Assembly (NCBI GenBank): GCA_021234155.1
Contig: JAJEKV010000031.1
Coordinates: forward strand, 6,338,748-6,402,747
DNA from: Isoetes taiwanensis
Taxonomy: Eukaryota; Streptophyta; Lycopodiopsida; Isoetales; Isoetaceae
Length of the DNA stretch: 64,000 nt
Reading direction: 5' to 3'
The position numbers and the translations under genes were made by a program. Positions 10,638 through 19,882 of this stretch are shown piece after piece. Below the pieces are notes generated by a model. The model was given only the letters and a program-made list of their open reading frames with translations, did not search any database and had not been told where the DNA came from. How positions within the stretch are numbered: position 1 is the stretch's first letter; the number at the start of each line of letters is the position of its first letter.

Positions 10638-11014
10638 AGACGTTTCTGAGTAGTCGCTTCTACCCATTTATGCATATGTCTCGGTAACGCGACACTCAGA
10701 TCTATTTGAGCGGTCTCCCATGGGTCCGTTACAATCTCTCCCACTAGAACTATGCTCATCCTCGAGCATCACAAACCATAGACCACACCATTTCATGGTG
10801 TCCAAGACCAAGTCATGACCTCGCCTAACCAGATACATGGAGAGTCAAACTCGAGCCCCGCCTCGATACCAAATGTAGTTCCTAACCGACATGCCCTTAA
10901 CTAACTAGGGCAAAACCGCTTAGACATTTATGAGTAGTTGCTTCTACCCATTTATGCTCTGTCCTGAATGCGATTAATCGATCTACTCGAGCTGCCTCCC
11001 ATGAGTCCGCTATG
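10589..11014 (-). mobile_element. TRIM element nested in gypsy, unit A
   Basis: A miniature LTR element with two direct LTRs, 10,589-10,733 (145 bp) and 10,874-11,014, around a 140-bp internal part. Read on the minus strand the LTR starts TGTAACGGAC and ends CGTTACA, giving TG...CA with an extended inverted end TGTAACG/CGTTACA. The internal part begins with a primer-binding site close to TGGTATC(A)GAG, complementary to initiator tRNA-Met, and ends in the purine tract AGTGGGAGAGA before the other LTR. There is no coding capacity. GTCT flanks both sides in the better-kept unit B copy, fitting a 4-5 bp target duplication. These are the defining traits of TRIMs. Confidence 0.85.
10610..10627 (-). 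promoter_or_regulatory. tRNA D-arm-like (box A) hairpin in TRIM LTR
   Basis: The minus strand reads GCCCAGTTGGTTAAGGGC: a perfect 4-bp stem with a 10-base loop that has the AGTTGGTTAA layout of a tRNA D-arm, the Pol III box A. A box-B-like AGTTCGAGTCT lies downstream of the primer-binding site in the unit B copy (51,374-51,384). Pol III activity is speculation. Confidence 0.35.
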
Positions 11015-11633
11015 TGTCTTAAACCTTGAAAGCGATCCCGATGTCGTTGAGCCGCTGCGGTGGTGGCATGAACGCTATGCAGCATGCATCCTTCAAAGCC
11101 AGCCTTGCATAAGCTTGAGAATACTTTGGCTTAACTTTAAGCATGACATGAGGCATGAGCTTGTCAAGATCGTGGTCGAATGGATCGGCCTTGTGTTCCT
11201 CATGAGGAATAATGTCGACAAGAAAAGTGGTGCGCGGTCGTGAGGCATGATCGCCAAGGGACATGTGCCCAAAAAGCCGCATGAGATCGTGACCTACCCA
11301 ATTGATTGTTGAATTGGAGGATTCATGAGAGCTTGATAGATTTCTTCTTGAGCCTTTTGATCAAGGGTTGTAGATGAAGATGCTTGTTAAGATCGATGTG
11401 GTTGAGGCGCCAGGGTGGTTTCTTCAAGATGGGCTCGGGGGCCTTGTTTGCCATTGGCAACCCAAAGTGGATAGGCAATGAGGCTGACCGGGGCAAAAAC
11501 TTTGATTCGCTCCCCGGCAGCTTGTACTTGGACCCGAGGGAAGTTGTGGGCACGCCGCGGTGGTGTGACCCCATTCTTGACAATAATAGCATTGAGCTTT
11601 GAGGGATCAAAAAGAGTGCGGGAGTTTTGACTT
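11015..11633 (-). pseudogene. Gypsy gag C-terminal part, unit A
   Basis: Collinear with unit B 51,804-52,408 (shared run LDKLMPHVMLKVKPKYSQ-like sequence and the proline/glutamine-rich region). It ends abruptly at the CACTA insertion point, 11,633, after ...GAGTTTTGACTT. The N-terminal part with the zinc knuckle resumes at 46,843. Unit A has GC-richer substitutions and small insertions compared with unit B here. Confidence 0.8.
11631..11633. repeat. CACTA target-site duplication (left), CTT
   Basis: CTT directly precedes the left terminus CACAACAAGA. The partner CTT is at 46,843-46,845. The uninterrupted gag in unit B has a single CTT at 52,406-52,408 in the context TTTTGACTTCGTGATGGC. Confidence 0.9.
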
Positions 11634-11661
11634 CACAACAAGAAAGGGCATTTAGCGACGC
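11634..11661 (+). repeat. Left terminal inverted repeat of CACTA
   Basis: CACAACAAGAAAGGGCATTT followed by AGCGACG. It matches the right end (46,815-46,842, inverted) over about 28 bp, with two bases of indel and one or two mismatches. Confidence 0.85.
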
Positions 11662-12150
11662 CAATAGCGACGTTTCGCTGACGCCTACGCTGACGCCCGA
11701 CGGCATACGCCGCCGTGACGCCGCAGACGTTGCCATTATCGCCGCGATAAAGCGACGCGGCGCCGCGATGCGACGCTGGCAAAGTCCGCCGCCAGACGCC
11801 GCTACAGACGCGGACACGACGCCGCCGCCAGACGCCGCATGGCACGCGACACGCGAAATATACACGCGGAATATACACGGGAATATACACGGAACATCAC
11901 CAAAATCCACGCCATAAGTCGTAAAGCCACGCGGTATACGCCGCATGCGACGCGGACACGTGGAACGACATCGCGGAATATACACGCGGCATATACACGC
12001 GGAATATACACGCGGCAATATACACGCGCGTAAAAGCCACGCGGTAGACGCCGTGATGCGACGCGGACACGGGAATATACACGGGAAAATTCAAAATCCG
12101 GCAGATAGAAAAGCCATGTGGCAAAAAAAAAAAGCCATAATACGCCGCAT
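11634..12150. repeat. Left subterminal repeat region of CACTA
   Basis: About 0.5 kb of CpG-dense sequence made of short motifs: (T)AGCGACG, GACGCCG, GCATGCGACG and repeats of GGAATATACACGC, in both orientations. Open frames here only reflect the repeats. In En/Spm elements such subterminal arrays bind the element-encoded TNPA protein; by analogy this block should be the transposase-complex binding region. The matching right block is 46,310-46,842. Confidence 0.8.
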
Positions 12151-12335
12151 GCGACGGTAGGAAAAAAAAAAAAAATATTTATATAAAAAATATAAATATA
12201 AAAATATTTTTAAATAATCACAAAAGTGTTTTTATATTCATATTTTTAAATAGTCACAAAATTATTTTTATATTTATATTTTTAAATAATCACAAAAGTG
12301 AATTGTATTTATATTTTAAATAATCACAAAAGACT
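12150..12335. repeat. AT-rich tandem repeat, about 60-bp unit
   Basis: Three to four imperfect copies of a unit built on TTTTTAAATAATCACAAAAG separated by TATATTTATAT runs. It lies just inside the left subterminal GC block and marks a sharp drop in GC content. Confidence 0.8.
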
Positions 12336-12396
12336 CAAGTAAGAGGAGTATCCACCCTTTTAGCCTAGAGCTACTCTCTCGATTCAAAGGGAGTAG

Positions 12397-13420
12397 TCAT
12401 CCGAGTACGAAGTTAGAGAACGCCGAACCGGCCACCACCGCATCTACAGTGTATTGATGGCTCTCCAAATGACGCTTGCATCCCTCGCCGCCCCCGAGCC
12501 CCATGTCATGCTCTAGACCTTCATTCATATCCGCCAATCGCTTCCTATAAAACCAAAAGAATATGGCGCTAATGTAGTTCATAGAATTATAATAATTTTC
12601 TACAACGCACTCCCGCATTCCCGCCAATTGGGAGAGTTCCCTCGTCGATAACCGCTGATACAGATAAACAAATTTCCACGCCCGCGGGCTACTTGTACCG
12701 CCGCCGCCATTAGGGGCAAACCCGTGATAGATATTCCTATGACAATATAACGAAGTATTAGCTAGTGACATTTAAAGTTCTTATTAAAATTAATGTGAAC
12801 TAATATAGCTCTTACGAATCTATAATGAAACCCTTTCCGATCACGAGCCCAAATGAGATTCGGCCAAGCTTTTAGTTGCTTTGTCGGTCCGAGCTCTATG
12901 TTTTTTTTCTCGATCCTTTGCACGCTCAATGCAATCCGATTGCAAGGCACACAACATTATCACAAGTTAAAGTGAACGAATGACAAAAAAAATAAGAAAT
13001 ACCTTGATATCTTCCTTTTGTGGAGATTAAGTGGTTTAGGACTTTTGACCAATCGCCCCTTCTTTTTCGCAAGTCCGCTTTCAGCCTTTGACCACATTGT
13101 GCCTTTGACATACATCGATAGATCAACGCAATATCAAAATAATAAAACAAGACTATGACTAGGTCATGTACCTCCTTTTTCGTGATAAGTCACCATCATC
13201 GGCGAGCTTCTTCCAGCTTAAACGCCTTTGCTTTTTCTATCTCCGAAACTCGCTTCATTTTATTTTTGACGCCTCTATTTCGCTGGTCATAAGCACTGTG
13301 CCACTCCCCTATACCGCTGGGAGGCCATAAACGAGATATTATTTGTGACCGCTGCCCCTCAAAGGTAGTATAAAAGACACTTCCCTCATCATCCTTCTTA
13401 GGAAGAGCGCCCCTCAAGCA
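12397..13420 (-). other. Unrecognised coding-like exons in CACTA
   Basis: Minus-strand open stretches with protein-like composition: 13,196-13,417 (WPPSGIGEWHSAYDQRNRGV and a KRVSEIEKAKAF helix), 12,926-13,150 (QRLKADLRKRRGDWSKVLNH), and 12,397-12,771 (RAWKFVYLYQRLSTRELSQL, ending CKRHLESHQYTVDAVVAGSA). Possible introns separate them. The position just inside the left end and the same strand as TNP2 would suit the second CACTA gene (TNPA-like), whose sequence is poorly conserved between families. I recognise no domain. Confidence 0.4.
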
Positions 13421-13429
13421 TAAATGGTG

Positions 13430-14850
13430 GGTATATAAAAGCTGTTTTTATGTCTACCGTCAATATACATATCCCGGCCCCGATTAAGAACCTTTTGAGC
13501 ACTTTTACAATGTATTCTAAGTGAAGAGAATGAACAAAACAACAAATTTAGATGACAAAGTACTAATATTTAAGGTTGATATCTTAAATAATATGTTCAC
13601 ATAACTTACATCAAAAAATTATTATTATAATATGATAGTCGGGTATATTCGGGGCCAATTCACCCTCGCAGACTTACGGTCTAAAACAAAGCCAAATGGA
13701 CGCTTTCTTCAAAGCTGACACGCGGACGCCGTCGATCCTTCCCTCTCCAAGTCAGCGAGCGACCATGTTCTTCTTCTCGATCCCGAACCCCGTGATGATC
13801 GCCGCGATCTTGAACGCTAGAGTCCGCTGTTCCACTACTTTGACCCGGGAAGTAATGAGAGAATGAGCATCTTTAACATGCCGCAACCAAAGAAATGTTT
13901 GGTACGAGTGGATATATATTTTACCGTTGAAATCTTCCTCCAAGTTCCTTTGCATTAGAAAAAAATCTGTTCCTCGCCTCTTTGCCTAGAACGGAGTCCA
14001 TACTACGCCTAGCATTCTCAATATTCTCGCGAGAACGGGAGGCCGATAATCAACACTATGTCGCTAGGGGAATAGGAGCTGAGGTCACTTAACCGGGCGC
14101 TGGTGTCAAAGAGGCAAAATATGCCGCAATTTGGTCTCTCTACGGAGACATGTTTGCGGGAAGGCGGGAGCGGGCGGAGGAGCTCGCGTAAGCACAAATA
14201 TCATGCAAAAACAATTCATTTATTTATTATTTTTATAAAAAACTATCTTAATACCCAAACCTCGGCCGGTGTAGTGATAGGTGGAGGTTGGCGCCTTAGA
14301 GGAACATCAAAGACGATTGCCCCCTACCTCGCGGAGTCCTCCTCCTATTTTCTAAACTCGCCCCTTTCCTCTACACAACAAATTAAAACTCCATGCATAA
14401 ACTCACATACCTAATTAGAGGGTAAAGCCGATAATAAAACTATATAAATACTTACCTTCGCCTTGCTCATTCTCCTCCGCACGATTGCGATACCTCTATT
14501 CATCGCCGAAAAAAAGAGCACACCTAGATCAAAAAGAAATTGTGAGAGAAACATTTGATAACCATGAATGATATTGGTTGCAATAATAGAATGATACTTA
14601 CAAACCATAGAGATGAAAAATAGTATTTTTATGGTTCAAATGTGCCACTTAATGAGCCCCTAAGCAGACTTATCATAGCCTTTTGACCGCCTTGACCGGG
14701 GCTGAGGGGGAGACGATAATGCCATGAATATTGCATCGCCAGAAAGAGGGCCACAATGAGGAAAACCGCTAAGAATTGAGCCTCGCCATGACTATATATA
14801 TTAATTTGAACATAACGAGAATTAGCGAGAGAAAAGCTTTGAACAAGTGT
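13430..14850. other. Weak coding-like stretches, no gene assigned
   Basis: Short minus-strand frames at 13,752-13,955 (LEEDFNGKIYIHSYQTFLWL) and 14,411-14,608 may be exons of the same unrecognised gene as 12.4-13.4 kb. The rest is AT-rich and shows no motif. Confidence 0.25.
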
Positions 14851-14859
14851 CTTTGAATA

Positions 14860-15340
14860 AATACCTAAATTTATATTCTTATCTTCTTATTTATATTAGA
14901 AAAGTATCTCGTATATAGGTATGGGGTGCATATCAACTCTAGGTTGCCATATTATCGTGCCATGTATCATGTCATACAATCAACCCTAAATTATCCCATC
15001 GGCATTTTTAGTGCCACATCATGAAACCCCACGCTATGCGGTGGCACATCATCAAACCCTAGGTTGTGTCACGTCACACTTCCTATTGCCACATCATAGT
15101 AGTGTTATAAATCATCAAACCCTAAGCTAGGTAGAAATATATCATCAAACCCTAGATTGTGCCACATGGCATTTACAATCTAGGGTTTGATGATGTAGCA
15201 CACAAAACCTAGGGTTTGACGCCCTCAGAAATTTACACTTTATCTACAAGTTATGATTAATAATTTATTTACCATTAATAATAATTTTTGATTAATAAAT
15301 TACTTTTTTTCATTAGTAATTTTGACTAAAAACATTTATT
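14860..15340. repeat. AT-rich repeats with scattered AAACCCTA motifs
   Basis: Several copies of ATCATCAAACCCTA(G/A) and of GCCACATCAT lie within 250 bp in both orientations. Two face each other as a perfect 20-bp inverted repeat (15,141-15,194). The AAACCCTA word resembles the plant telo-box but here is part of a local repeat. Confidence 0.6.
15141..15194. other. Perfect 20-bp hairpin
   Basis: ATCATCAAACCCTAGATTGT at 15,141-15,160 pairs exactly with ACAATCTAGGGTTTGATGAT at 15,175-15,194, across a 14-base spacer. It may be a source of small RNA or a replication-slippage product; nothing else supports a gene. Confidence 0.7.
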
Positions 15341-15613
15341 GGTTGCAACAAGCCTCAAATAGGAAGACAAAATTATATTAATCACTTCTTGCAAGCATTT
15401 AACAAGAGCTTAGCCATCTCAAGTGGATCACCACACTTCATATGTCGCCTCTCTCACAACTATATCGTAAGAAAGCCCCGGCTGCTTTTGAACACATCGA
15501 CGACGCGAGCAATAGATGGGCGATCCATGTGCACCAGCTCTCTATCCATCATCATTTGACCTTCATATGTTGATGATGTCCAATGTGCTAGAGTATCTGG
15601 CTTCGGGTTGGGT

Positions 15614-16388
15614 TTATCTCAACACACAACCCCATAAGCCGCATTGCCCGACAAAATCAAGGAGCATCTCGTGAATGTAGCCCAGGAATATATGTCGATA
15701 TCTCATGCCCCCATGATGCTTGGTCATCCGATGATGATGTAAAAACTCTCTTCTCCCACCAAGGATATCGCACCGCTCCATCTTGTAGTGTATAACGGCT
15801 TCTTCAATTTGGGCATTCGCCCCTTGCAAAAAAAAACGAGGGCCGCGGTCCCAATCACCAATAGCCACCCACACATTTGTAAGCTTAGTCATCAAAATGG
15901 AGTTTGACCCTTTTGCAATTGAGCTTTGTGTGTGTCCAACCTGAGCGTGGATGGCATAGACTCCTTCTCGCAAGAGCGAGAGCTATTTCGGGACGCACTT
16001 TATACACGAAGTCTCATTTTGGCTTTCCACCCGCACTTATCTTCATATCAGCCCTTCTTGGAGCACTATGCATTGCATTTGACCATCTCCTATAAGAAGA
16101 GAATTGGCTCGAAGATGGTCAAGTAATTTCAGCAAAGGTTCCTCCATTCATGAATGGCAGATTACCATTGGTCCCTCGTGGGCTCATCTCCACAAAAGAC
16201 CTCGGGCAAGTCCAAGGGGTGTGGCCAATGCCGACTTGGGCTCTTGAAACGGATATACTTGTCACCAACAACCATGATGCAGCTCTATCTTGGCCTCTCC
16301 ACATAATGCCAAGATAATAATCATCTTGATTAAAGTACGTGGTTCCCAAGATCCGATTTGGTATATCCGGCGCCTTGTTTACTACCAA
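15614..16388 (-). other. Unrecognised coding-like exons in CACTA
   Basis: Two minus-strand open stretches: 16,119-16,388 (VVNKAPDIPNRILGTTYFNQ, DDYYLGIMWRGQ) and 15,614-15,973 (NVWVAIGDWDRGPRFFLQGA, HHHRMTKHHGG). Composition is convincing for protein and unlike a shadow frame. A gap at 15,974-16,118 could be an intron. I recognise no family. A captured host gene or a CACTA accessory gene are the two obvious possibilities. Confidence 0.4.
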
Positions 16389-16399
16389 TGCACTTTATA

Positions 16400-17530
16400 A
16401 CTCCAACAAAGATCCACAGAATGTCGCCAATAAATGCAAAAGACATTTATCATGAGCATGTAATGATAATCTAGCCCCCTGCACCAATAGAGCTCCCACC
16501 ATGGATAAGACTATCTAACTCCTTCACATGTTCATCATTGAGACCAAGCATCGCCATCTTGTGATCTTTAAGGCCTGACCTTTGCACTTCGCCACGAATT
16601 AGCCCATCGTCCCCACGATGCCTCAAAGATAGGGGCTCATAAGTGGCACTTTATACTTAAGTAGCATCCTCACTCGCTCGTGATTGCAAACCCAAGACTT
16701 TAAGTTCTTTTCATCATATCTTCCAACTCGCACTCATGCTCGCCACCTCCCACATAATTCGTGACCGACATTCTTTCTCAACCGATGCTACAAAACGGTT
16801 AATTCGATCATCGGGCTTTGTATATGTCGCTCCGGCCTGGGCTCAGGCGCATATGTGATTGATGAGGATGCTTCTAATTTCACTAAGCATCTCTGCCCCA
16901 CTGAGGCCATTTTATGCCTACAAACAAAACAAAATAATGAATACAAAAGCCAAGCATGCACAAAGTAAATGCAACATAATACGACAATATCAAACATGTA
17001 TGCACTATATAATCATTACTTATAACACTCTCTATGGCTTACTAATACCTTATCCGACCCTCCAAAAAAGCAAGAAAAAAAAGAAGAAGAAACAAGAAGA
17101 ACTAAATAGGTTAGATTAGGGTATTCAGACCCACTACACCAATTTACATTCAGATACTAGTTAATTAGTTAGCGATAGTCCCAAAATTTAGTTAACTTTT
17201 TTAACCAAAAACACTACCTAAACTTATCTTCGCACCTTGTTCGATTAGTTAGCAAAATTAACTAAAAATTAACTAAATTAGAAATTAGCACTATAGAGGT
17301 CACTTTAAGTTTAGTTAATTGTACATATAATTTTTTATGCCTTTGACTAACTTAACTAGACATGTTCAAATAATTTAGTTAATTAGTTGTTATTTTTTAC
17401 CAACGCTTTTAGTGTGAATTAGTACTACATTAAGTTAGCCTAACCTATTTTTTTTAACTAGCACGGTGTGAAGGGAATCATCCAGCCATCGTTAACTTAA
17501 CCTAGCCCTAGCTACCTCTAGCTAAAATCG
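16400..17530. other. No gene; AT-rich block with TTAGTTAA motifs
   Basis: 16,400-17,110 has short frames only. At 17,155-17,460 there is a strongly AT-rich block rich in TTAGTTAA/TTAACTAA words, which could be a non-autonomous element, but I could not find a target duplication. Confidence 0.4.
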
Positions 17531-17559
17531 ACAATAAACGCGAACTAAGGTTCAACACC

Positions 17560-17935
17560 GTCCCTCCCCACTCGCAAGTGGAGCCGACCATGTCCTTGCC
17601 GTAGCCACATCTACCTAAGAATGAGAAGAAAAGTGGACTTGGACCCGACACCTAGTCCTCTCCACGCAAGGTGGAGCCGACCGCGTTCCCTTGAACAAGC
17701 CACTACAATTTTATTTTAAACCTAAAAATAACAAGTGGAACCGAAGTGGACTTGAACCCTGCACGCGGGTCCTTCCACTCTAGGTGGAGCCGACCGCGTC
17801 CCTTGAACAAGCCACCCATTAACCTAGGAAACATTTATGATTGTAGTGAAAGTGGACTTCAACCCGGTACATGGTCCTCCCCACTCTAGGTGGAGCCGAA
17901 TCTGCGTTCTTGAACAAGCCACTCCATCAATTTTT
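17560..17935. repeat. About 105-bp repeat family, four copies (copy set 1)
   Basis: GTGGAGCCGACC-type motifs begin at 17,577, 17,671, 17,784 and 17,890, each followed by GCGT(C)CCTTGAACAAGCCAC and preceded by a GTCC(T/C)(T/C)CCACTC segment. The CTCCAC...GTGGAG pair inside each unit can form a small hairpin. The same family recurs at 41,755-42,060, also just inside a GC-rich CACTA-like end module. Confidence 0.8.
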
Positions 17936-18059
17936 TAACCTACTTAAAACTATAAAAAATAAAATGCAAGTGCGATCAACTACTTACCAAAATAAGGACG
18001 CTGTACAAGATCCCGCTGGTCCAAATCGTAATAGAAAGCCGCAAATGTAAGTAACAAAG

Positions 18060-18790
18060 CATTAGAAGAATAAGAACAAAGAAGAAAAAAACATCAAGAA
18101 GAAATAAGGATAGAATAGAGAAGAAATAAGAGAAGAAACAAGAAAGAATGAAGAAAAATAAGAGGAAATAAGAGAAGGGAAGGGAATAGAATGGAAGGAA
18201 GAAATAAGGGAAGGGAAAGAAAAGGATCGAATGGAAAGTGAGGAAGAAATGTGAAGAATAAGAAACAAATGAAGAATGAAGAAATGAAATTAAAAAGAAT
18301 GAAGAATAAGAAATGAAAAAAAAAAATGAAGAATAAGGAAGGGAAGAGAAGAAAGAAATGAGGGAAGGGAGGGGAAAGAATGAGGAATGAGAAAGCATGA
18401 GAAAGAATGGAAATGAGAAACAAATGAGAAAGCATGAGAAAGAAATGAGAAAGAAATGAGAAAGCATGAGAAAGAAATGAGAAAGCAAGAAATGAGAAAG
18501 AATGAGGAAGAATGAGAAAGAGGAGGAATAAAGAATGAGAAAGCATGAGTAAGAAAGAAATGAGAAAGAATGAGGAAGAAAGAATGAGAAAGAAATGAGG
18601 AAAGAAGAAATATGGGAAGAAAGAATGAGGAAAGAATGAAGCATGGAAGAAGGAGGAAGAAATGAAGCATGAGGAAGAATGAGGAAGAAATGAAGCATGA
18701 GAAAGAAAGAAGGAGGAAGAATGAACGAGGCATGGAAGAATGGGAAGAAAAAAAAAAAAGAACAAAGAAGAAGAGGAAGGAAAGGAAACC
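18060..18790. repeat. 0.7-kb homopurine (GA-rich) tract
   Basis: Almost only A and G on the plus strand, built from GAGAAAGAAAT, GAGGAAGAAT and GAGAAAGCATGA words. The C and T present come mostly from GCATGA and ATGA. The long Phe/Ser/Leu-rich minus-strand frames that result are artefacts of the missing stops. Such tracts can form triplex (H-DNA) structures in vitro. Confidence 0.9.
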
Positions 18791-18949
18791 AAAAAAGAGG
18801 AAGGTTGGGCATGCACCATTCAATCCAAAAACCTATTCAATCTAAAAAACATGATATACTAACCTTAGAATAGTTGCTTGCGTAGATCGATACTAGCGCC
18901 GCGGATCGCCCAAGAACCTCAAGAAGTAGGGCAAAAGAAGTTCCTGAAA

Positions 18950-19110
18950 AGCCGGCCGCCGCTGTTCAAAATATTACAGAAGCGCCGATATGCGACGCCA
19001 CGCCGCCGATGCGACGCGACGTTATTTCAAATCGCTGCCGCGACGCCGACGCCCCCGCTGACGATTTTGTTATAGCGACGCTATTGTTTTTGCATCTTTT
19101 TTTTAATGTG
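18950..19110. repeat. Internal CACTA-like GC end module 1
   Basis: CpG-dense motifs (GATATGCGACG, GATGCGACGCGACG, GCCGACGCCCCC) followed by TTATAGCGACGCTATTG and a T-rich run. It mirrors the subterminal-to-terminus order of the right CACTA end and shares ATnnnGTTATAGCGACG with 36,045-36,060. No CACAA terminus is preserved. It marks the left edge of the satellite array. Confidence 0.6.
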
Positions 19111-19129
19111 AAGCTCTATTAAAGTTTGT

Positions 19130-19882
19130 CCCTAGGCTTATTTGAACAAATCCCCAGGCCGATCCTTGAACCGAGGGATTCAACGGCCGGATATATAGGG
19201 GAACCGAAGCCGGAGGGTGTTCATTAGCATACGCCCCCCTGTGGGCTGCGCCGTGACAGTCGCCGAGAACATTTTTGGGGTCCGCCTCCCTCGGGACGGA
19301 CTCTCCCCTACCGAGGTGGCCATTCAAAGTCGCCTTTGTTTGACTTGGGGAAGGGTGCTACCATGCTTGCCCAACAACGGCCGCCTCGACCGCTTCTAAC
19401 CCCAACGCTTTGTCCGACCTTATCCTAAAATTTTGAAATTTTCCTCAGATGCCGGTGATGACCATGGAAGCCACCACCAAAACCATAATTTAATTCCATG
19501 CCATGCATTAACTATGAATTTATAAACCATAAATGCAATAAAATGCATAACTAAAAGAGTGTGCATCGAAAAAAGGCGAAGTCTTTGACCGTGGGGGCAA
19601 ATAAGGCTAAAGGGACACATTAAAAAATTTTTCACTTGGAAACTATGAAGCAATCTTTCATCAAGGTACAATTGTTTCGAAACAAAACCAGCCCATTACA
19701 AGTTAGTTATGCCATCCATGTCAAATAGCTTTAGGGAGCGTAAAAACCAAAACAAAACCCTTCTAGAATCCGCAAGTCACGTGGTTTACGCCCAATGCAA
19801 TCTTAGACCAAGTATAACGCCCAAATGAGCCAAGGTCAACCCCAAGTACAACGATCCCACAAACTCCATTCCTTTGACCTTA
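19130..19882. repeat. Degenerate first unit of satellite array
   Basis: It shares with the array unit, in order, the GGATAGGGGAACCG-like, GTCATTAGC, CTTGACTTGGGGAAGGGTGC and ACCGCTCTAA-like blocks, then CCCTTCTAGAA(C/T)CCGCAA and CTAACCCTTTGACC. Between these it holds unrelated sequence, including ATGCCATCCATGTCAAATAG, which reappears inside the mosaic unit at 25,110-25,145. It is either an old array edge or the founder. Confidence 0.7.

Larger units (their letters stand above)
7871..11633 (-). mobile_element. Minus-strand gypsy element, unit A, 3-prime part
   Basis: Second copy (unit A) of an internally duplicated gypsy element. From high to low coordinates it holds the gag C-terminal part, a nested TRIM, protease, RT and RNase H, and reaches the integrase linker at about 7,871. 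Its upstream gag half lies at 46,843-47,804, on the far side of the 35-kb CACTA insertion. Summed length of the two halves (about 4.72 kb) equals unit B after its two later insertions are removed (about 4.7 kb). Confidence 0.85.

Noticed and set aside
10589-10733. 5S rRNA-like promoter in the TRIM LTR (Cassandra type)
   Set aside because: GTTAAG and ATGGGAGACC words resemble 5S boxes but occur in the wrong order and spacing.
11627-12160. Open frames in the CACTA subterminal blocks (Arg/Thr/Tyr/Ile/His-rich)
   Set aside because: Composition mirrors the short DNA repeats ATATACACGCGG and GCGACG; not a protein signal.
14365-14395. CACAACAAATTAAAAC as a left CACTA terminus
   Set aside because: No GC-rich subterminal repeats follow and no matching 3-bp duplication was found with 36,079.
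17560-17935. CRISPR-like array
   Set aside because: Repeats are about 105 bp apart, imperfect, in plant DNA, with no cas genes; they are a transposon-internal repeat family.
17976-18823. Long Phe/Ser/Leu-rich open frames on the minus strand, up to 278 codons
   Set aside because: They come from the stop-poor homopurine tract; three overlapping frames are open at once and all are low complexity.
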